A stretch of DNA of 64,000 nt from an uncultured Muribaculaceae bacterium (GCA_910583675.1 CAJTYH010000013.1:1-64000); one strand, 5' to 3'; shown: positions 17,751 to 27,070, counted from the stretch's first letter. Translations and numbers: made by a program. The notes: a model not told the origin generated them from the letters alone.

Positions 17751-17890
17751 CAATTAGTAATGAGTAATTAATAATTAGTAATTGGTGGCTTGTGAATGTT
17801 TTGATGGACAGAGATTTTGCTTTTGATTTTTTTTGAGCATCTGTGTTGTCGGCATTCAATTGCTAATTACTAATTGATAATTTTAAAATT
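17751..17890. repeat. AT-rich imperfect inverted repeat inside efflux operon
   Basis: The left arm (about 17751-17784) and right arm (about 17858-17890) are built from ATTACTAATT-type units in opposite orientation and enclose about 73 bases. The pair fills the gap between adaptor and pump genes, and the right arm runs up to the pump start. It resembles in layout, not in sequence, the inverted repeat at 7345-7470. Confidence 0.6.
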
Positions 17891-17900
17891 GAATAGAGGG

Positions 17901-20900
17901 GTGCTTAACAAGATTATCCATTTTTCGCTTTATAACCGCATTGTGGTGCTCATCCTGAGCGGGTTGATACTGCTGGGAGGAGTGGTTGCACTCATGCGGT
18001 CTGAGATAGATATTTTTCCTGACCTCAACGCACCGACAGTGGTGATAATGACCGAGGCTCCCGGCCTCGCACCCGAGGAGGTGGAGAAGCTGGTGAGTTT
18101 CCCGGTGGAGACTGCGGTTAATGGTGCTACCGGTGTTAGGCGTGTGCGATCATCGTCGGCAACGGGATTCTCCGTTGTCTGGGTTGAATTCGACTGGGAT
18201 ACGGACGTGTATGTGGCGCGTCAGATCGTGAACGAGAAAATAGCCTCTGTAGCCGAGGCGCTTCCTCCAGGTGTGAATGCTCCCGTGCTCGGGCCCCAAT
18301 CCTCCATTCTCGGTGAGATAATGATAATAGGTCTTACCGTAGATCGGGATAAAGCCGACTCCATTTCCCGGCGGGAAGAGGCACCCACATCCATGAGCCG
18401 TCTGCGCTCGATTGCAGACAGGGAGGTGCGTCCGCGCTTGCTTTCGATCGGCGGCGTATCCCAGGTATCCGTTCTGGGTGGAGACGTGGCCGAATACCAG
18501 ATATTGCTTGATCAGGGCAAGATGCGTTTCCACAATGTGACACTTAAGGAGGTGCTTGATGCCACCGAGTCCATAAACGAGAACGCGGCAGGGGGCACGC
18601 TCTATGAGTACGGCAACGAGTATATCATAAAGGGGAGCGTCAACACAGCCGACACGGCAGACCTGTCACGCACTGTAGTGCGTGCCGAGGCAGGGATGCC
18701 TCCGGTGACACTGGCCGACATCTCGCGCACGGTACAAGGTGCGAAGGAGCCTCGTCTGGGACTGGCATCGGTACGCACCGAGCCGGCAGTTTTGCTTACT
18801 GTCACCAAACAGCCGGCGGTAGGCACCATAGGACTTACGGAGCGAATAGACGAGGAACTTGCCACCCTCGGCAAGACCTTGCCGCCGGACGTGCGCATCT
18901 CATCTGATATATTCCGCCAGAGTGAGTTCATCGCCAATTCGGTTAGCAACCTGCAGGAGTCGTTGATAGAGGGTGCGCTCATGGTCATAATAGTGCTTTT
19001 CTTCTTCCTGATGAACCTGAGAACCACGGTAGTGTCGCTCGTGGCGTTGCCAATGTCAATACTCATAACTGTGCTTATCCTGCGGCTTATGGATGTGAGC
19101 ATCAACACAATGACGCTCGGAGGCATCGCAATTGCCATCGGTTCGCTCGTGGATGACGCAATAGTTGATGTGGAGAACGTGTACCGTCGTTTGCGTGACA
19201 ACAGCAAACTGCCTCGGGAGAGCCGCATGTCGGTGGTAGAAGTGGTCTACAGCGCATCGCGTGAGGTGCGTATGCCCATTTTCAACTCATCGCTGATAAT
19301 TGTGGCAAGTTTCCTCCCGCTTTTCTTCCTTCACGGGATGGAGGGGCGCATGCTGATCCCGCTTGGCGTGGCTTTCATTGTCGCTCTCGCCGCTTCAACT
19401 ATCGTGGCGCTGACCCTTACGCCGGTTCTCTGTTCGTTCATGCTCGGTTCGCGTCGTGCTACCGGAAAACTTGACCGTGAGCCGTGGGCTACGCGCAAGC
19501 TCAAGGCGGCATATGCACGTGCCCTTGCGTGGTGTATGCGCCGGTCAAAGGCGGTGCTTATAGCTGTAGCAGTTATGTTCGTGGCAGCCGTGGCGCTGTT
19601 CTTCACCTTGGGACGCAGTTTCCTTCCCCCCTTCAACGAGGGATCCATGACCATAAACATGGCCACGCTTCCGGGCATCTCGCTTGAGGAAAGCGACCGC
19701 ATAGGGCGCATGGCCGAGGAGATCATACTGGAGACACCGGAAGTGATCACTGTGGCACGCAAGACAGGACGTGCCGAGCTTGACGAGCATTCGCAGGGGG
19801 TGAACTCATCGGAAATAGAGGCACCGTATCGTCTGAAAGACCGTTCGCGCAACGAAATGGTGCGCGATCTCAGAAGCCGCCTGTCAGAGATCCCCGGCAT
19901 AAGCCTCGAAATAGGTCAGCCGATCTCCCACCGCATGGATGCCATGCTTTCCGGAACCGAGGCTCAGATCGCCATAAAACTGTTCGGCGGCGACCTGAAC
20001 ACTCTTTTTGCCACGGGTCAGAAAATAAAGCAGATAGTGGCGGAAGTGCCCGGAATAACGGATGCCAACATAGAACAGCAGATGGAGCGTCCACAGCTTC
20101 ATATAAAGCCGCGCCGCGACATGCTTGCCCGATACGGCATAACCTTGCGGGACTTTACGGAGTTCATAGATGTGGCTCTTGCCGGCAAGGCCGTATCGCA
20201 GGTGTATGACAGCGGCCTTCCCTATGACATAACCGTCAAGTTTGATAGCAACGCGCGCAATTCCATAAAGACGATCTCGGAACTGATGATAGATTCCAAT
20301 TCGGGAAAGATACCTCTGTCGTATGTGGCCGACGTGGTGTCCTCCTCAGGCCCAAATACTATCAATCGTGAGAACGTGAACCGCCGGTTGGTGATTTCGG
20401 CCAATGTGGACGGACGCGATCTGCGTGGTGCTGTGAACGACATCCAAAAGAAGGTGGCCGAGGAGATCACGCTTCCGGAAGGGTATTATGTCACATATGG
20501 CGGCCAGTTCGAGAGCGAGGCGGAGGCATCGCGCACTCTTGGCCTGACCTCGCTGCTTGCACTGTTCATTATCTTCATGTTGGTATATGCTGAATTCAGG
20601 AGCGTGCCGCAGTCGCTTGTCATACTCATAAACATGCCTCTTGCAATGATTGGTGGAGTACTCATTCTGGTGCTTACCGGCGGTGAACTGAATATACCTG
20701 CCATAATAGGATTCATCTCGCTGCTTGGCATCGCCACGCGCAACGGCATGTTGCTTCTGTCGCACTACAATCAGTTGCAAGCCGAGGGTATGCCTCTTGC
20801 CGAGAGGATTTCGAAGGGGTCGGCTGACCGTTTGACACCGATCATAATGACGGCGCTCACATCGGCGCTTGCATTGCTGCCGCTTGCGTTGCGGAGCACG

Positions 20901-21050
20901 GTGCCGGGCAATGAAATCCAAAGTCCTTTGGCTGTTGTGATCCTTGGTGGTCTCTTCTCGTCAACGATACTGAACGTGTTCGTTGTGCCGATCCTCTACC
21001 GCCATATTTCAGTGAAGTATCCCCATCAACTGCCTGCGGGCGATAAGTAA
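17901..21050 (+). CDS. CusA/CzcA-family heavy-metal RND pump
   Basis: Proton-driven inner-membrane pump of 1049 residues that expels metal ions through the adaptor and outer-membrane channel. It has the duplicated RND layout with twelve membrane segments and two large periplasmic loops. The heavy-metal-efflux signature is visible in membrane segment 4 as D418-D419-A-I-V-D423-V-E425-N426, and EIDIFPDLN near the N-terminus is typical of CusA/CzcA. The start is placed at GTG 17901, after the purine-rich AGAGGGG, because LNKIIHFSLYNR is the usual family N-terminus. A TTG at 17874 is possible but lies in the inverted repeat. The metal is not identified. Confidence 0.93.
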   Translation: MLNKIIHFSLYNRIVVLILSGLILLGGVVALMRSEIDIFPDLNAPTVVIMTEAPGLAPEEVEKLVSFPVETAVNGATGVRRVRSSSATGFSVVWVEFDWDTDVYVARQIVNEKIASVAEALPPGVNAPVLGPQSSILGEIMIIGLTVDRDKADSISRREEAPTSMSRLRSIADREVRPRLLSIGGVSQVSVLGGDVAEYQILLDQGKMRFHNVTLKEVLDATESINENAAGGTLYEYGNEYIIKGSVNTADTADLSRTVVRAEAGMPPVTLADISRTVQGAKEPRLGLASVRTEPAVLLTVTKQPAVGTIGLTERIDEELATLGKTLPPDVRISSDIFRQSEFIANSVSNLQESLIEGALMVIIVLFFFLMNLRTTVVSLVALPMSILITVLILRLMDVSINTMTLGGIAIAIGSLVDDAIVDVENVYRRLRDNSKLPRESRMSVVEVVYSASREVRMPIFNSSLIIVASFLPLFFLHGMEGRMLIPLGVAFIVALAASTIVALTLTPVLCSFMLGSRRATGKLDREPWATRKLKAAYARALAWCMRRSKAVLIAVAVMFVAAVALFFTLGRSFLPPFNEGSMTINMATLPGISLEESDRIGRMAEEIILETPEVITVARKTGRAELDEHSQGVNSSEIEAPYRLKDRSRNEMVRDLRSRLSEIPGISLEIGQPISHRMDAMLSGTEAQIAIKLFGGDLNTLFATGQKIKQIVAEVPGITDANIEQQMERPQLHIKPRRDMLARYGITLRDFTEFIDVALAGKAVSQVYDSGLPYDITVKFDSNARNSIKTISELMIDSNSGKIPLSYVADVVSSSGPNTINRENVNRRLVISANVDGRDLRGAVNDIQKKVAEEITLPEGYYVTYGGQFESEAEASRTLGLTSLLALFIIFMLVYAEFRSVPQSLVILINMPLAMIGGVLILVLTGGELNIPAIIGFISLLGIATRNGMLLLSHYNQLQAEGMPLAERISKGSADRLTPIIMTALTSALALLPLALRSTVPGNEIQSPLAVVILGGLFSSTILNVFVVPILYRHISVKYPHQLPAGDK

Positions 21051-21059
21051 AGTACAGAT

Positions 21060-22271
21060 ATGAAATTGAATGTCAGTTTTCTTAGATATATTTTTGTTGC
21101 AGGGTCGGTCGTTTGCGGGATGCAATCGTTGATGGCTCAGGAGCAATTCGCCGACATAGTGCGTGGAATAGCGGCTGATGCGCCCTCCTTCAATGCCGAG
21201 CGGGCGCGGATGCAAGCCGAGGTGGAGAGCATAAAGGGCGAGAACGTGCTTGAAAATCCGGAAGTGGAGTTCGAGCGGCTATGGAGTTCAGGCATGGCCG
21301 ACAACAAATGGAGCGGTTCCCTGTCCCAATCATTCGACTGGCCGGGAGCGTATGGCTCGCGTCGGCGTGCCGCAACGGCTCTTGCCACTGCGGGAAAGTT
21401 CGGGCTTGACCAGACTTTCCGTCAGCTTCAGGTAAAGGCAGCTGAAAGCATCCTGCAGATCATTGCTGCAAACCGCAAGGTGAAGATCCTTTCTGAAATG
21501 CACGAATCCATGCAGCGGTTGCGCGAGGAGTATGACCGTGCCTGGCAGATGGGGGAGACTACGATCCTTGATGTCAATAAGATGAAAATAGAGGAAATAC
21601 GTTCGGCTACGGAGCTTGAGCAAGCAATAGCTGAGGTCAATGCCCTTAAGGCTGATCTGCTTGCCATGGCACCAAGCCCCGATGGGATCGCCATGGACAA
21701 GGTCATGACTTTGGATTTCCCCTACATGGAACTGCTACCGGAGGATGCATATACCGAAGCTGTGGAGACATCTCCGGAAGTGCGTTATTATGCGGCCATG
21801 GTTGAGGCTGAGGAGGCTAATCTGGCTGTGGCCAAGATGCAGAGGCTGCCCGGTTTCAGTCTGGGATACGTGCATGCCTTTGAGGAGGGCACGCATTTCA
21901 ACGGTCTTTCGGTAGGAGTATCCCTCCCGATCTATTCGCGCAAGCATGCCGTGGCATCTGCCGCACAGCTCGGTATGGCTGCGAGATTCGACCTCGTGGC
22001 ACGTCGCGTGGAGTTGGAGACCCGCATTGCGGCGGATTATGCCTCGGCATCGGCTCTGAAGCGGCAGATAGATCGTTTCTTCCCTTTGGTTGAAGGGGTG
22101 AACAACCTGATCCTCTTGCGTAAGGCTCTTGACGGCGGGGAGCTCTCATTGTTGGATTACTTGCAGGAAACCAATTATTTCCTGCGTGCGCGCCTTGATT
22201 GCCTTGATCTACTCCGCGACTACTCTATCCTGGCTTTCCGCTTGAACACATTCGCATCATCCGCAATGTAA
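21060..22271 (+). CDS. TolC-family outer-membrane efflux channel
   Basis: Third component of the metal-efflux system, 403 residues. The signal peptide ends around LMAQ (residue 26). The remainder is the duplicated helix-strand pattern of outer-membrane efflux proteins, with long helices around residues 110-200 and 300-395 and a strand pair GVSLPIYSRK near residue 290. It starts nine bases after the pump stop, so it is certainly in the same operon. It is shorter than E. coli TolC but close to CzcC/CusC-type channels of Bacteroidetes. Operon order is adaptor, pump, channel. No metal-sensing regulator is encoded next to it. Confidence 0.88.
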   Translation: MKLNVSFLRYIFVAGSVVCGMQSLMAQEQFADIVRGIAADAPSFNAERARMQAEVESIKGENVLENPEVEFERLWSSGMADNKWSGSLSQSFDWPGAYGSRRRAATALATAGKFGLDQTFRQLQVKAAESILQIIAANRKVKILSEMHESMQRLREEYDRAWQMGETTILDVNKMKIEEIRSATELEQAIAEVNALKADLLAMAPSPDGIAMDKVMTLDFPYMELLPEDAYTEAVETSPEVRYYAAMVEAEEANLAVAKMQRLPGFSLGYVHAFEEGTHFNGLSVGVSLPIYSRKHAVASAAQLGMAARFDLVARRVELETRIAADYASASALKRQIDRFFPLVEGVNNLILLRKALDGGELSLLDYLQETNYFLRARLDCLDLLRDYSILAFRLNTFASSAM

Positions 22272-22338
22272 GATTCCGTTTTTCATTTGTATAACAACAG
22301 AACCGACCATACACATTAAATGTAAAATCCACGATTTT

Positions 22339-23244
22339 ATGACATCTGCTAAAATTGCCTCTATTACGGATGGACCTCGGCAATCAAACTTCGAATTATT
22401 GCGGATCGTGTCAATGTTGCTAGTATTGGCTGTCCATGCAAATTATTTTTCCATAGGAACTCCTTCGTTGGGAGAACTTCGTGAACATGTCGTTCCTACT
22501 GTGACGCGGGTATTCTTGGAGGCTGCATGTTTGGTATGTGTTAATGTCTTTGTGTTGATCTCCGGTTGGTTTGGCATAAGGAGATCTGTTAAAGGTGGCG
22601 TATCATATATATTTCAATGCCTATTTTATTCAGTCGTAATATATGGGCTGTTTTTGTTGTTGCGTCTTGATACGTTTTCCCATATAAAGATGTTTGAAGC
22701 ATTCTATGTATATAGGGGAGGAGGCTGGTTTGTAGTGGCTTATCTTGGCTTGTATATATTGGCTCCGGTCTTGAATGCTTATATTGAAAAGGTATCGGTA
22801 CGGCAGCTTGCCATGACGGTCTTGGGGTTTTATGTGTTCCAAACCATTTTCGGGTGTGTGGGGCATTACGATTTTTTCAGTCTGGGATATTCTACTTTGT
22901 CATTTGTCGGATTATATATGTTGGCACGGTTGATAAGAAAATCTGGTTGGATTTTACCCCCCCCCAATTTTGAGTTATTTAGCTGGTACTCTGGCTACTA
23001 CGGTACTTCTTGTCGTGCATGTGCTTTGGCCTGGATTAGGCGCGGTGTTTATGTCGCAGGCATATTGTTCGCCTTTTGTGGTGTTCAGTTCCGTGGCCTT
23101 GATGATGTGTTTTGCGGGATTGAAAATCGGTGTGTCTCCGTTTGTAAATTCTGTTGCAAAGTCTGCATTCGCCGTATATCTCATTCATATGAATCCATGT
23201 GTCGCTCCGTACTATGCAAGAATGTGCAGGTGGGTCTACGATAG
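22339..23244 (+). CDS. Acyltransferase-3 family protein, N-terminal part; frame broken at C9 tract
   Basis: Integral-membrane acyltransferase of the OafA/NodX (Acyl_transf_3) type, which acetylates surface sugars. The family start is clear: QSNFELLRIVSMLLVLAVHANYF-like residues 16-37, including the catalytic His (H33 in AVHANY). Several membrane helices follow. At 22957-22965 there are nine consecutive C. After that, this frame becomes implausible (FELFSWYSGYYGTSCRAC) and the true protein continues one base over in 22970-23410. Removing one C joins the two parts into a protein of about 356 residues. Its base composition is more AT-rich than that of the efflux operon. It may be phase-variable, mutated or mis-sequenced. 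Confidence 0.8.
   Translation: MTSAKIASITDGPRQSNFELLRIVSMLLVLAVHANYFSIGTPSLGELREHVVPTVTRVFLEAACLVCVNVFVLISGWFGIRRSVKGGVSYIFQCLFYSVVIYGLFLLLRLDTFSHIKMFEAFYVYRGGGWFVVAYLGLYILAPVLNAYIEKVSVRQLAMTVLGFYVFQTIFGCVGHYDFFSLGYSTLSFVGLYMLARLIRKSGWILPPPNFELFSWYSGYYGTSCRACALAWIRRGVYVAGILFAFCGVQFRGLDDVFCGIENRCVSVCKFCCKVCIRRISHSYESMCRSVLCKNVQVGLR
22957..22965. repeat. Poly-C tract (C9) in acyltransferase gene
   Basis: Nine consecutive C inside the coding region. A count of eight would keep one frame through the gene; nine puts it out of frame. Such tracts change length by slipped-strand replication and act as on/off switches in many host-associated bacteria. Confidence 0.8.
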
Positions 23245-23410
23245 TTTCGATGGATTGGTATATCTTTTGGCTATAGGATTGACAATATTTTTGGTGTTCG
23301 CCGTATGCATAATTGCTGACAAGGCACGAGTCTTTGTATGGAATCGTTTGTCTGCACCACTTGTCCGTTACACCACGCACCTCATGACCAAGGTCGAAAA
23401 TCTCATTTAA
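22970..23410 (+). CDS. Acyltransferase-3 family protein, C-terminal part
   Basis: Continuation of the acyltransferase in the next frame, about 150 residues including codons upstream of 22970. It has three to four membrane helices and the family C-terminal motif around SAFAVYLIHMNP, which lines the acyl channel. It ends in a basic tail. The TTG at 22970 is only the first possible start after the frame change, and independent translation is unlikely. Together with 22339-22957 it completes the ten-helix family fold. Confidence 0.78.
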   Translation: MSYLAGTLATTVLLVVHVLWPGLGAVFMSQAYCSPFVVFSSVALMMCFAGLKIGVSPFVNSVAKSAFAVYLIHMNPCVAPYYARMCRWVYDSFDGLVYLLAIGLTIFLVFAVCIIADKARVFVWNRLSAPLVRYTTHLMTKVENLI

Positions 23411-23422
23411 AGCACATGAGTA

Positions 23423-23679
23423 AGCCTTCGAAGAAGGAGAATGAAGTTTAGCCCCGAATCTCAAGCGCTGTAGGGGCGAGGTGTTGGGGTATGGATGGCC
23501 TATCATTGAACTTTGGTTTCGGAGATGCCGCCCAAGTTCAGGTATTAGAAGATCCTGGAATAGAAAATATTTGGTAGGTTTCTTGAAGCCCGTATTAATT
23601 AGCATGAATGCAATCCCCGCATCAATCGCCAATAGGTGTGTGATGCGGGGATGCAACTTCATTCGCCTTCGGAGAAGGC
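23423..23679. repeat. Palindromic intergenic element with internal hairpin
   Basis: Imperfect terminal inverted repeats at 23423-23447 and 23655-23679 share CCTTC and GAATGAAGTT. Inside, GCAATCCCCGCATCA (23610-23624) pairs with TGATGCGGGGATGC (23641-23654), a stem of about 14 bases with one bulge. It lies between the convergent acyltransferase and adhesin-like genes. The 349-base gap holds no plausible gene. It may be a small non-autonomous mobile repeat or a structured 3' region. Confidence 0.6.
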
Positions 23680-23759
23680 TGGAGGGGTATCATAATTGAT
23701 ATACCGCCGTTTGGTCAGGTCATTTTGAATGTCAAAAGACATACGGACGACCGAGGGTG

Positions 23760-26573
23760 TTATCGGGCGATCTTGAGGCGCGATGTGCCGTAGCTGCCGG
23801 TGGCTTCGATTATGGAAATCCCTTTAGGTAACGTTTCTGTGGAGAGGGCGGTGCTGTCGGTAGGGGTGTGTACGGTGCGGCCGGTTATGTCGTAGATGCG
23901 GACTGTTTCGGTGCCGTCGGGAAGGTATATGGTGCTGCCGGTTACGATGATGGATGTATCGGCATCGGTTTCCGTAGAGGCGATCCCTCCGGTTTCTACT
24001 TCAGTGATCTTGAAGCTGTGGAGGTTGATAGTGCCCATTCCGGTGGCGTGTGCCGCAAAGATGCGGTTTCCGGCTGTGAGAGATACGATGTCTGCGGGAT
24101 GATCCGTAGACGTTGTTATACGAATCTTGTCGGTATGACGTTCAGATGTTTCCGGTATCGTCATTGTAGCTATCGGTGTCATATGTGCGGGATCAGTATG
24201 GCTTGAAGTACAGATGTCCCAGTTCACGGGATATTCCGATATGGTGGAAGTTTCTACGGCAATTTCATATTCCTTTCCGGGCTCCAGATAGATATGCGGT
24301 GATACAGCCCAGTCGTCAGATGTGGCGAAACGGGAATAGAAGGTTATGCCTCCTCCTTCCATGTTTTTCCACTCGTAATTGTCACGGTCTAGATTGTGGC
24401 GCGTCCATCCTTGCAGTTTTGCTTCGTAGGGGATGCCATTTCCTTTGCCTATGTAGACTTTTATGGAAGCGGGAAGCGCCTGTGCCTTTCCGTTTTCATT
24501 GAATACTTCAACTGAATATTCATATTCGGCAGCTTCAGGAATTTCCGTGTCGGTGAATTTCATCTCCTGTCCCGGCGCGAGGTTCTCCTTGAAGTCGGCA
24601 ATGCGTTCGGCATTGCGCAGGAGTATCACGCGCGTTATGGACTCAAGTGTGTTGCCGGCATTGTCAAGCGTCGGATTTACCCATGAAACTTCAGCAGAGA
24701 GCGAAAAGTCCTGTGCAGGGATGGCGGTGAGATTTTCTGCTATTGCGGGAAGGGGGAATACTTTCTCCATCTTTATCGAATACAATTCTATCCTGCACTT
24801 GTCTTCGGTTCCGGCCACATGGTGCCATGCCATGGCATAGTTGCCGTCGGCAGGGATATTGACGATGACGGAATTCTCATGGTTGTTCCAGATGTCGGAC
24901 ATGCGGAAGCTCTCAACAGCAGTGAACGTACCCGGGATGTCGGCACGATCGGTGATGTAACCGAAATCGTAATTGGCATGACGGTCGTTTACTTCGAATG
25001 AAACCTTGTAGTACCCTTTCTCAAGTGCGATATACGGTGTGGCCAGGTAATCGTCATTTTCCCGGTCTGTCAATTTTTTTGATGTCCAGTAATAACGCCA
25101 CCCGAAGTCTATGTTCCATTCCCGATCACTCCCTGCGGGATCGTGGGCGATCCATTTTGTGAGTGCCTCATAGTGTTCGCGTTCCGAGCCGGTAGTCCAG
25201 GTATAGGGGAACGGTTCTATGCCGCCTCCCACGTACATTGTCTCAACTTCCCGCACATCCTCCTGAGAGGTTCCAAGTCCATTGTAGGGTAGGATCTTAT
25301 AGGTGTGTATGCCCGGCACGTCCACTGTGGTGTCTACAAAGCTGCCGGGTTTGCCAGGGTTTGCGTCCGAGACTTGGCCGACAAGTTTGCCGTCGCGGTA
25401 TATCTCTACTTTGGTAAGTTCGTCGAGCGGGTTCCCTTTAAGTGTAAGCGAGGGGTTTGTCCAGTTCAAGGTGACTTTCATTCCACCGTTGGGGTCAACT
25501 GTGGTTTTCAGGTCGGTGACGGGTTGCGGCCATTCTTTGACCATGCGTACGCTCAAGCCATAAACGCCATATCCCATTGTGCTGCCGTTCTCGGCATGGG
25601 CATGGAATCCTACATGGTATTTGCCGGGATTGTCTATTGTGATCAATGTCGCTCCTGTAGTACCGGGATATGAGGTTCCCCCCAAGGGGTAGGTGAATGT
25701 TCCGGGATCTGCGGGATCGGTTCCCAGGAACCAGTCAAGTACGCCGAAACTTTCTGCCGAGATGGATACTTTGTAGTCGCCTGCTTCGGGTATTTCAAAT
25801 CCCGGGGAGACGAGCCAGTTGTCTTCCTGTTCGTCGGGATCCACAAATGCATAGGAGTTGTCACCTTCTTCATAATACCATGCTCCCTGGCCTGATGCAT
25901 GGCTTCCGCGGATGGCAGACCAATGTATGCAGTCTGTCGGGAATTCGGCCTTGTAGGGAAGGGTCTTTGTAACGGGTACGGCTGCCGGTATCACTTCCAC
26001 GGCGTGTGTGCCGTCACCCTCCACGAGTGAGAATCCTGTGACGTACAGTGTGAACTGGTTGGCCTTGCTGTAGCAGTTCAGTCCGAAATTGTAGTTCCCG
26101 GACTGAGCCACCCTGAAGCTCTTGCGCAGTCTTTTCCAACGTCCCATTACGGTCTCGTTGTTCATGTCGGTCAGGACGGTGCCGTTTCGCTGGATTTCCG
26201 GGGTATCTCCCTGAGCGAGCGTAACCCTGAAGTTTTCGGGAGAGAATTCAGTGCGCACCCATATGGTGAAATAATAGTCCTTGGCAGCCTCAAGCGCGAT
26301 GTCAGGGGAGATGAGCCAAGCATCAGCATCGGACGTCTCCGAGTAGACATATTGGATGCCGTTTGTGCAACCGGTGTTTCCCCATTGACCGCCGAAGTCT
26401 CCGGTAACGTTGCTCCAGGATTTCACTCCGTTTCCTCTGGTGTTGTACCAGTCAGAGCTGATTCCGTATGGCGTACCAAGTTCCGATGTGTAAGGTACGC
26501 TTTCTGCACTCCAGGCATGGAGATTGCATATGCATGCAATGGCAAGGAGCGATGTGCGAAATGGATTATACAT
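23760..26573 (-). CDS. Large secreted choice-of-anchor J / fibronectin-type protein
   Basis: Exported protein of 937 residues, starting at ATG 26573 with signal peptide (to about residue 23, LHAWSAES). An in-frame upstream start exists but would bury the signal. Four jelly-roll modules of the cleaved-adhesin/choice-of-anchor J type are visible by their repeated DAWLISPDIALE, DNWLVSPGFEI, DDYLATPYIALE and DDWAVSPHIYLE phrases. Between them sit fibronectin-III-like segments (VTLNWTNPSLTLKGNPLD, EVSWVNPTLDNAGNTL). The last 60 residues (VRIYDITGRTVHT ... LPKGISIIEATG ... LKIAR) look like a type IX secretion C-terminal sorting domain. Relatives are surface or secreted proteins of Bacteroidetes, including gingipain adhesin regions. 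Ligand unknown. Confidence 0.82.
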   Translation of the reverse strand: MYNPFRTSLLAIACICNLHAWSAESVPYTSELGTPYGISSDWYNTRGNGVKSWSNVTGDFGGQWGNTGCTNGIQYVYSETSDADAWLISPDIALEAAKDYYFTIWVRTEFSPENFRVTLAQGDTPEIQRNGTVLTDMNNETVMGRWKRLRKSFRVAQSGNYNFGLNCYSKANQFTLYVTGFSLVEGDGTHAVEVIPAAVPVTKTLPYKAEFPTDCIHWSAIRGSHASGQGAWYYEEGDNSYAFVDPDEQEDNWLVSPGFEIPEAGDYKVSISAESFGVLDWFLGTDPADPGTFTYPLGGTSYPGTTGATLITIDNPGKYHVGFHAHAENGSTMGYGVYGLSVRMVKEWPQPVTDLKTTVDPNGGMKVTLNWTNPSLTLKGNPLDELTKVEIYRDGKLVGQVSDANPGKPGSFVDTTVDVPGIHTYKILPYNGLGTSQEDVREVETMYVGGGIEPFPYTWTTGSEREHYEALTKWIAHDPAGSDREWNIDFGWRYYWTSKKLTDRENDDYLATPYIALEKGYYKVSFEVNDRHANYDFGYITDRADIPGTFTAVESFRMSDIWNNHENSVIVNIPADGNYAMAWHHVAGTEDKCRIELYSIKMEKVFPLPAIAENLTAIPAQDFSLSAEVSWVNPTLDNAGNTLESITRVILLRNAERIADFKENLAPGQEMKFTDTEIPEAAEYEYSVEVFNENGKAQALPASIKVYIGKGNGIPYEAKLQGWTRHNLDRDNYEWKNMEGGGITFYSRFATSDDWAVSPHIYLEPGKEYEIAVETSTISEYPVNWDICTSSHTDPAHMTPIATMTIPETSERHTDKIRITTSTDHPADIVSLTAGNRIFAAHATGMGTINLHSFKITEVETGGIASTETDADTSIIVTGSTIYLPDGTETVRIYDITGRTVHTPTDSTALSTETLPKGISIIEATGSYGTSRLKIAR

Positions 26574-26995
26574 AAAATAACGATTGGATTTACCGGAAGT
26601 GCCGGTTGGATGAATATTATGGAATACAAATGTCGTAAAAATTCCAAATAATTGGGATGAAGTATCTTGGTTTAACAATTTTTAGCAAAAATATATCCAA
26701 AATGCCAATCCAGTTTACGACATGCATGTACAAAAAAATTGATTTGTCTCACGACAAACCAATCTTAGTTAACCTTAAATCTAATACCATGAAAAACACG
26801 TTGCAAAGGTAATGCGTTTTTGCATTCCCGTCAAGCGTTTTTCTGTAAAAAAGACGTAGCATTAACAATATTTTGCATCGAATGGCGCATAAAGGTGGTT
26901 TGTGAGAGCAATTTGCCTGAAAATGTCAACAAGTGTTGACGTTTTGTCATTTCTCAGTGGGACGCCGCTTGGTTGTCGCAGATCACCACCTTGCT
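26574..26995. other. Intergenic region with start-site relic and small palindrome
   Basis: No gene recognised. On the forward strand 26765-26814 reads like a typical Bacteroidetes gene start (AACCTTAAATCTAATACC then ATG AAA AAC) but stops after seven codons, so it looks like a relic or a coincidence. GTCAAC AAGT GTTGAC (26925-26940), extended by AAAA and TTTT outside, could bind a dimeric regulator. Confidence 0.35.
26803..26835 (-). promoter_or_regulatory. Candidate promoter for adhesin-like gene
   Basis: On the reverse strand CTTG (26832-26835) is followed after 21 bases by TACCTTTG (26803-26810), a full -7 match. A second -7 match, TATTTTTG, lies nearer the gene at 26686-26693 without a -33 box. 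Either could drive the adhesin-like gene. Confidence 0.45.
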
Positions 26996-27038
26996 ATCCG
27001 GATACAAAAAGGCGACATGCCAATTTTGACATATCGCC
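26996..27038 (-). terminator. Conserved repeat-type terminator, copy B
   Basis: GGCGACATG (27011-27019) and CATATCGCC (27030-27038) pair with one mismatch. Read leftward, TTTTTGTATCCGGAT follows. It ends the rpmE2 transcript 32 bases after the stop codon. Same family as copies at 12334, 40689 and 46571. Confidence 0.8.
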
Positions 27039-27070
27039 TTGTACGGTGGTGTGAAGAATGAGGGAGGGGA

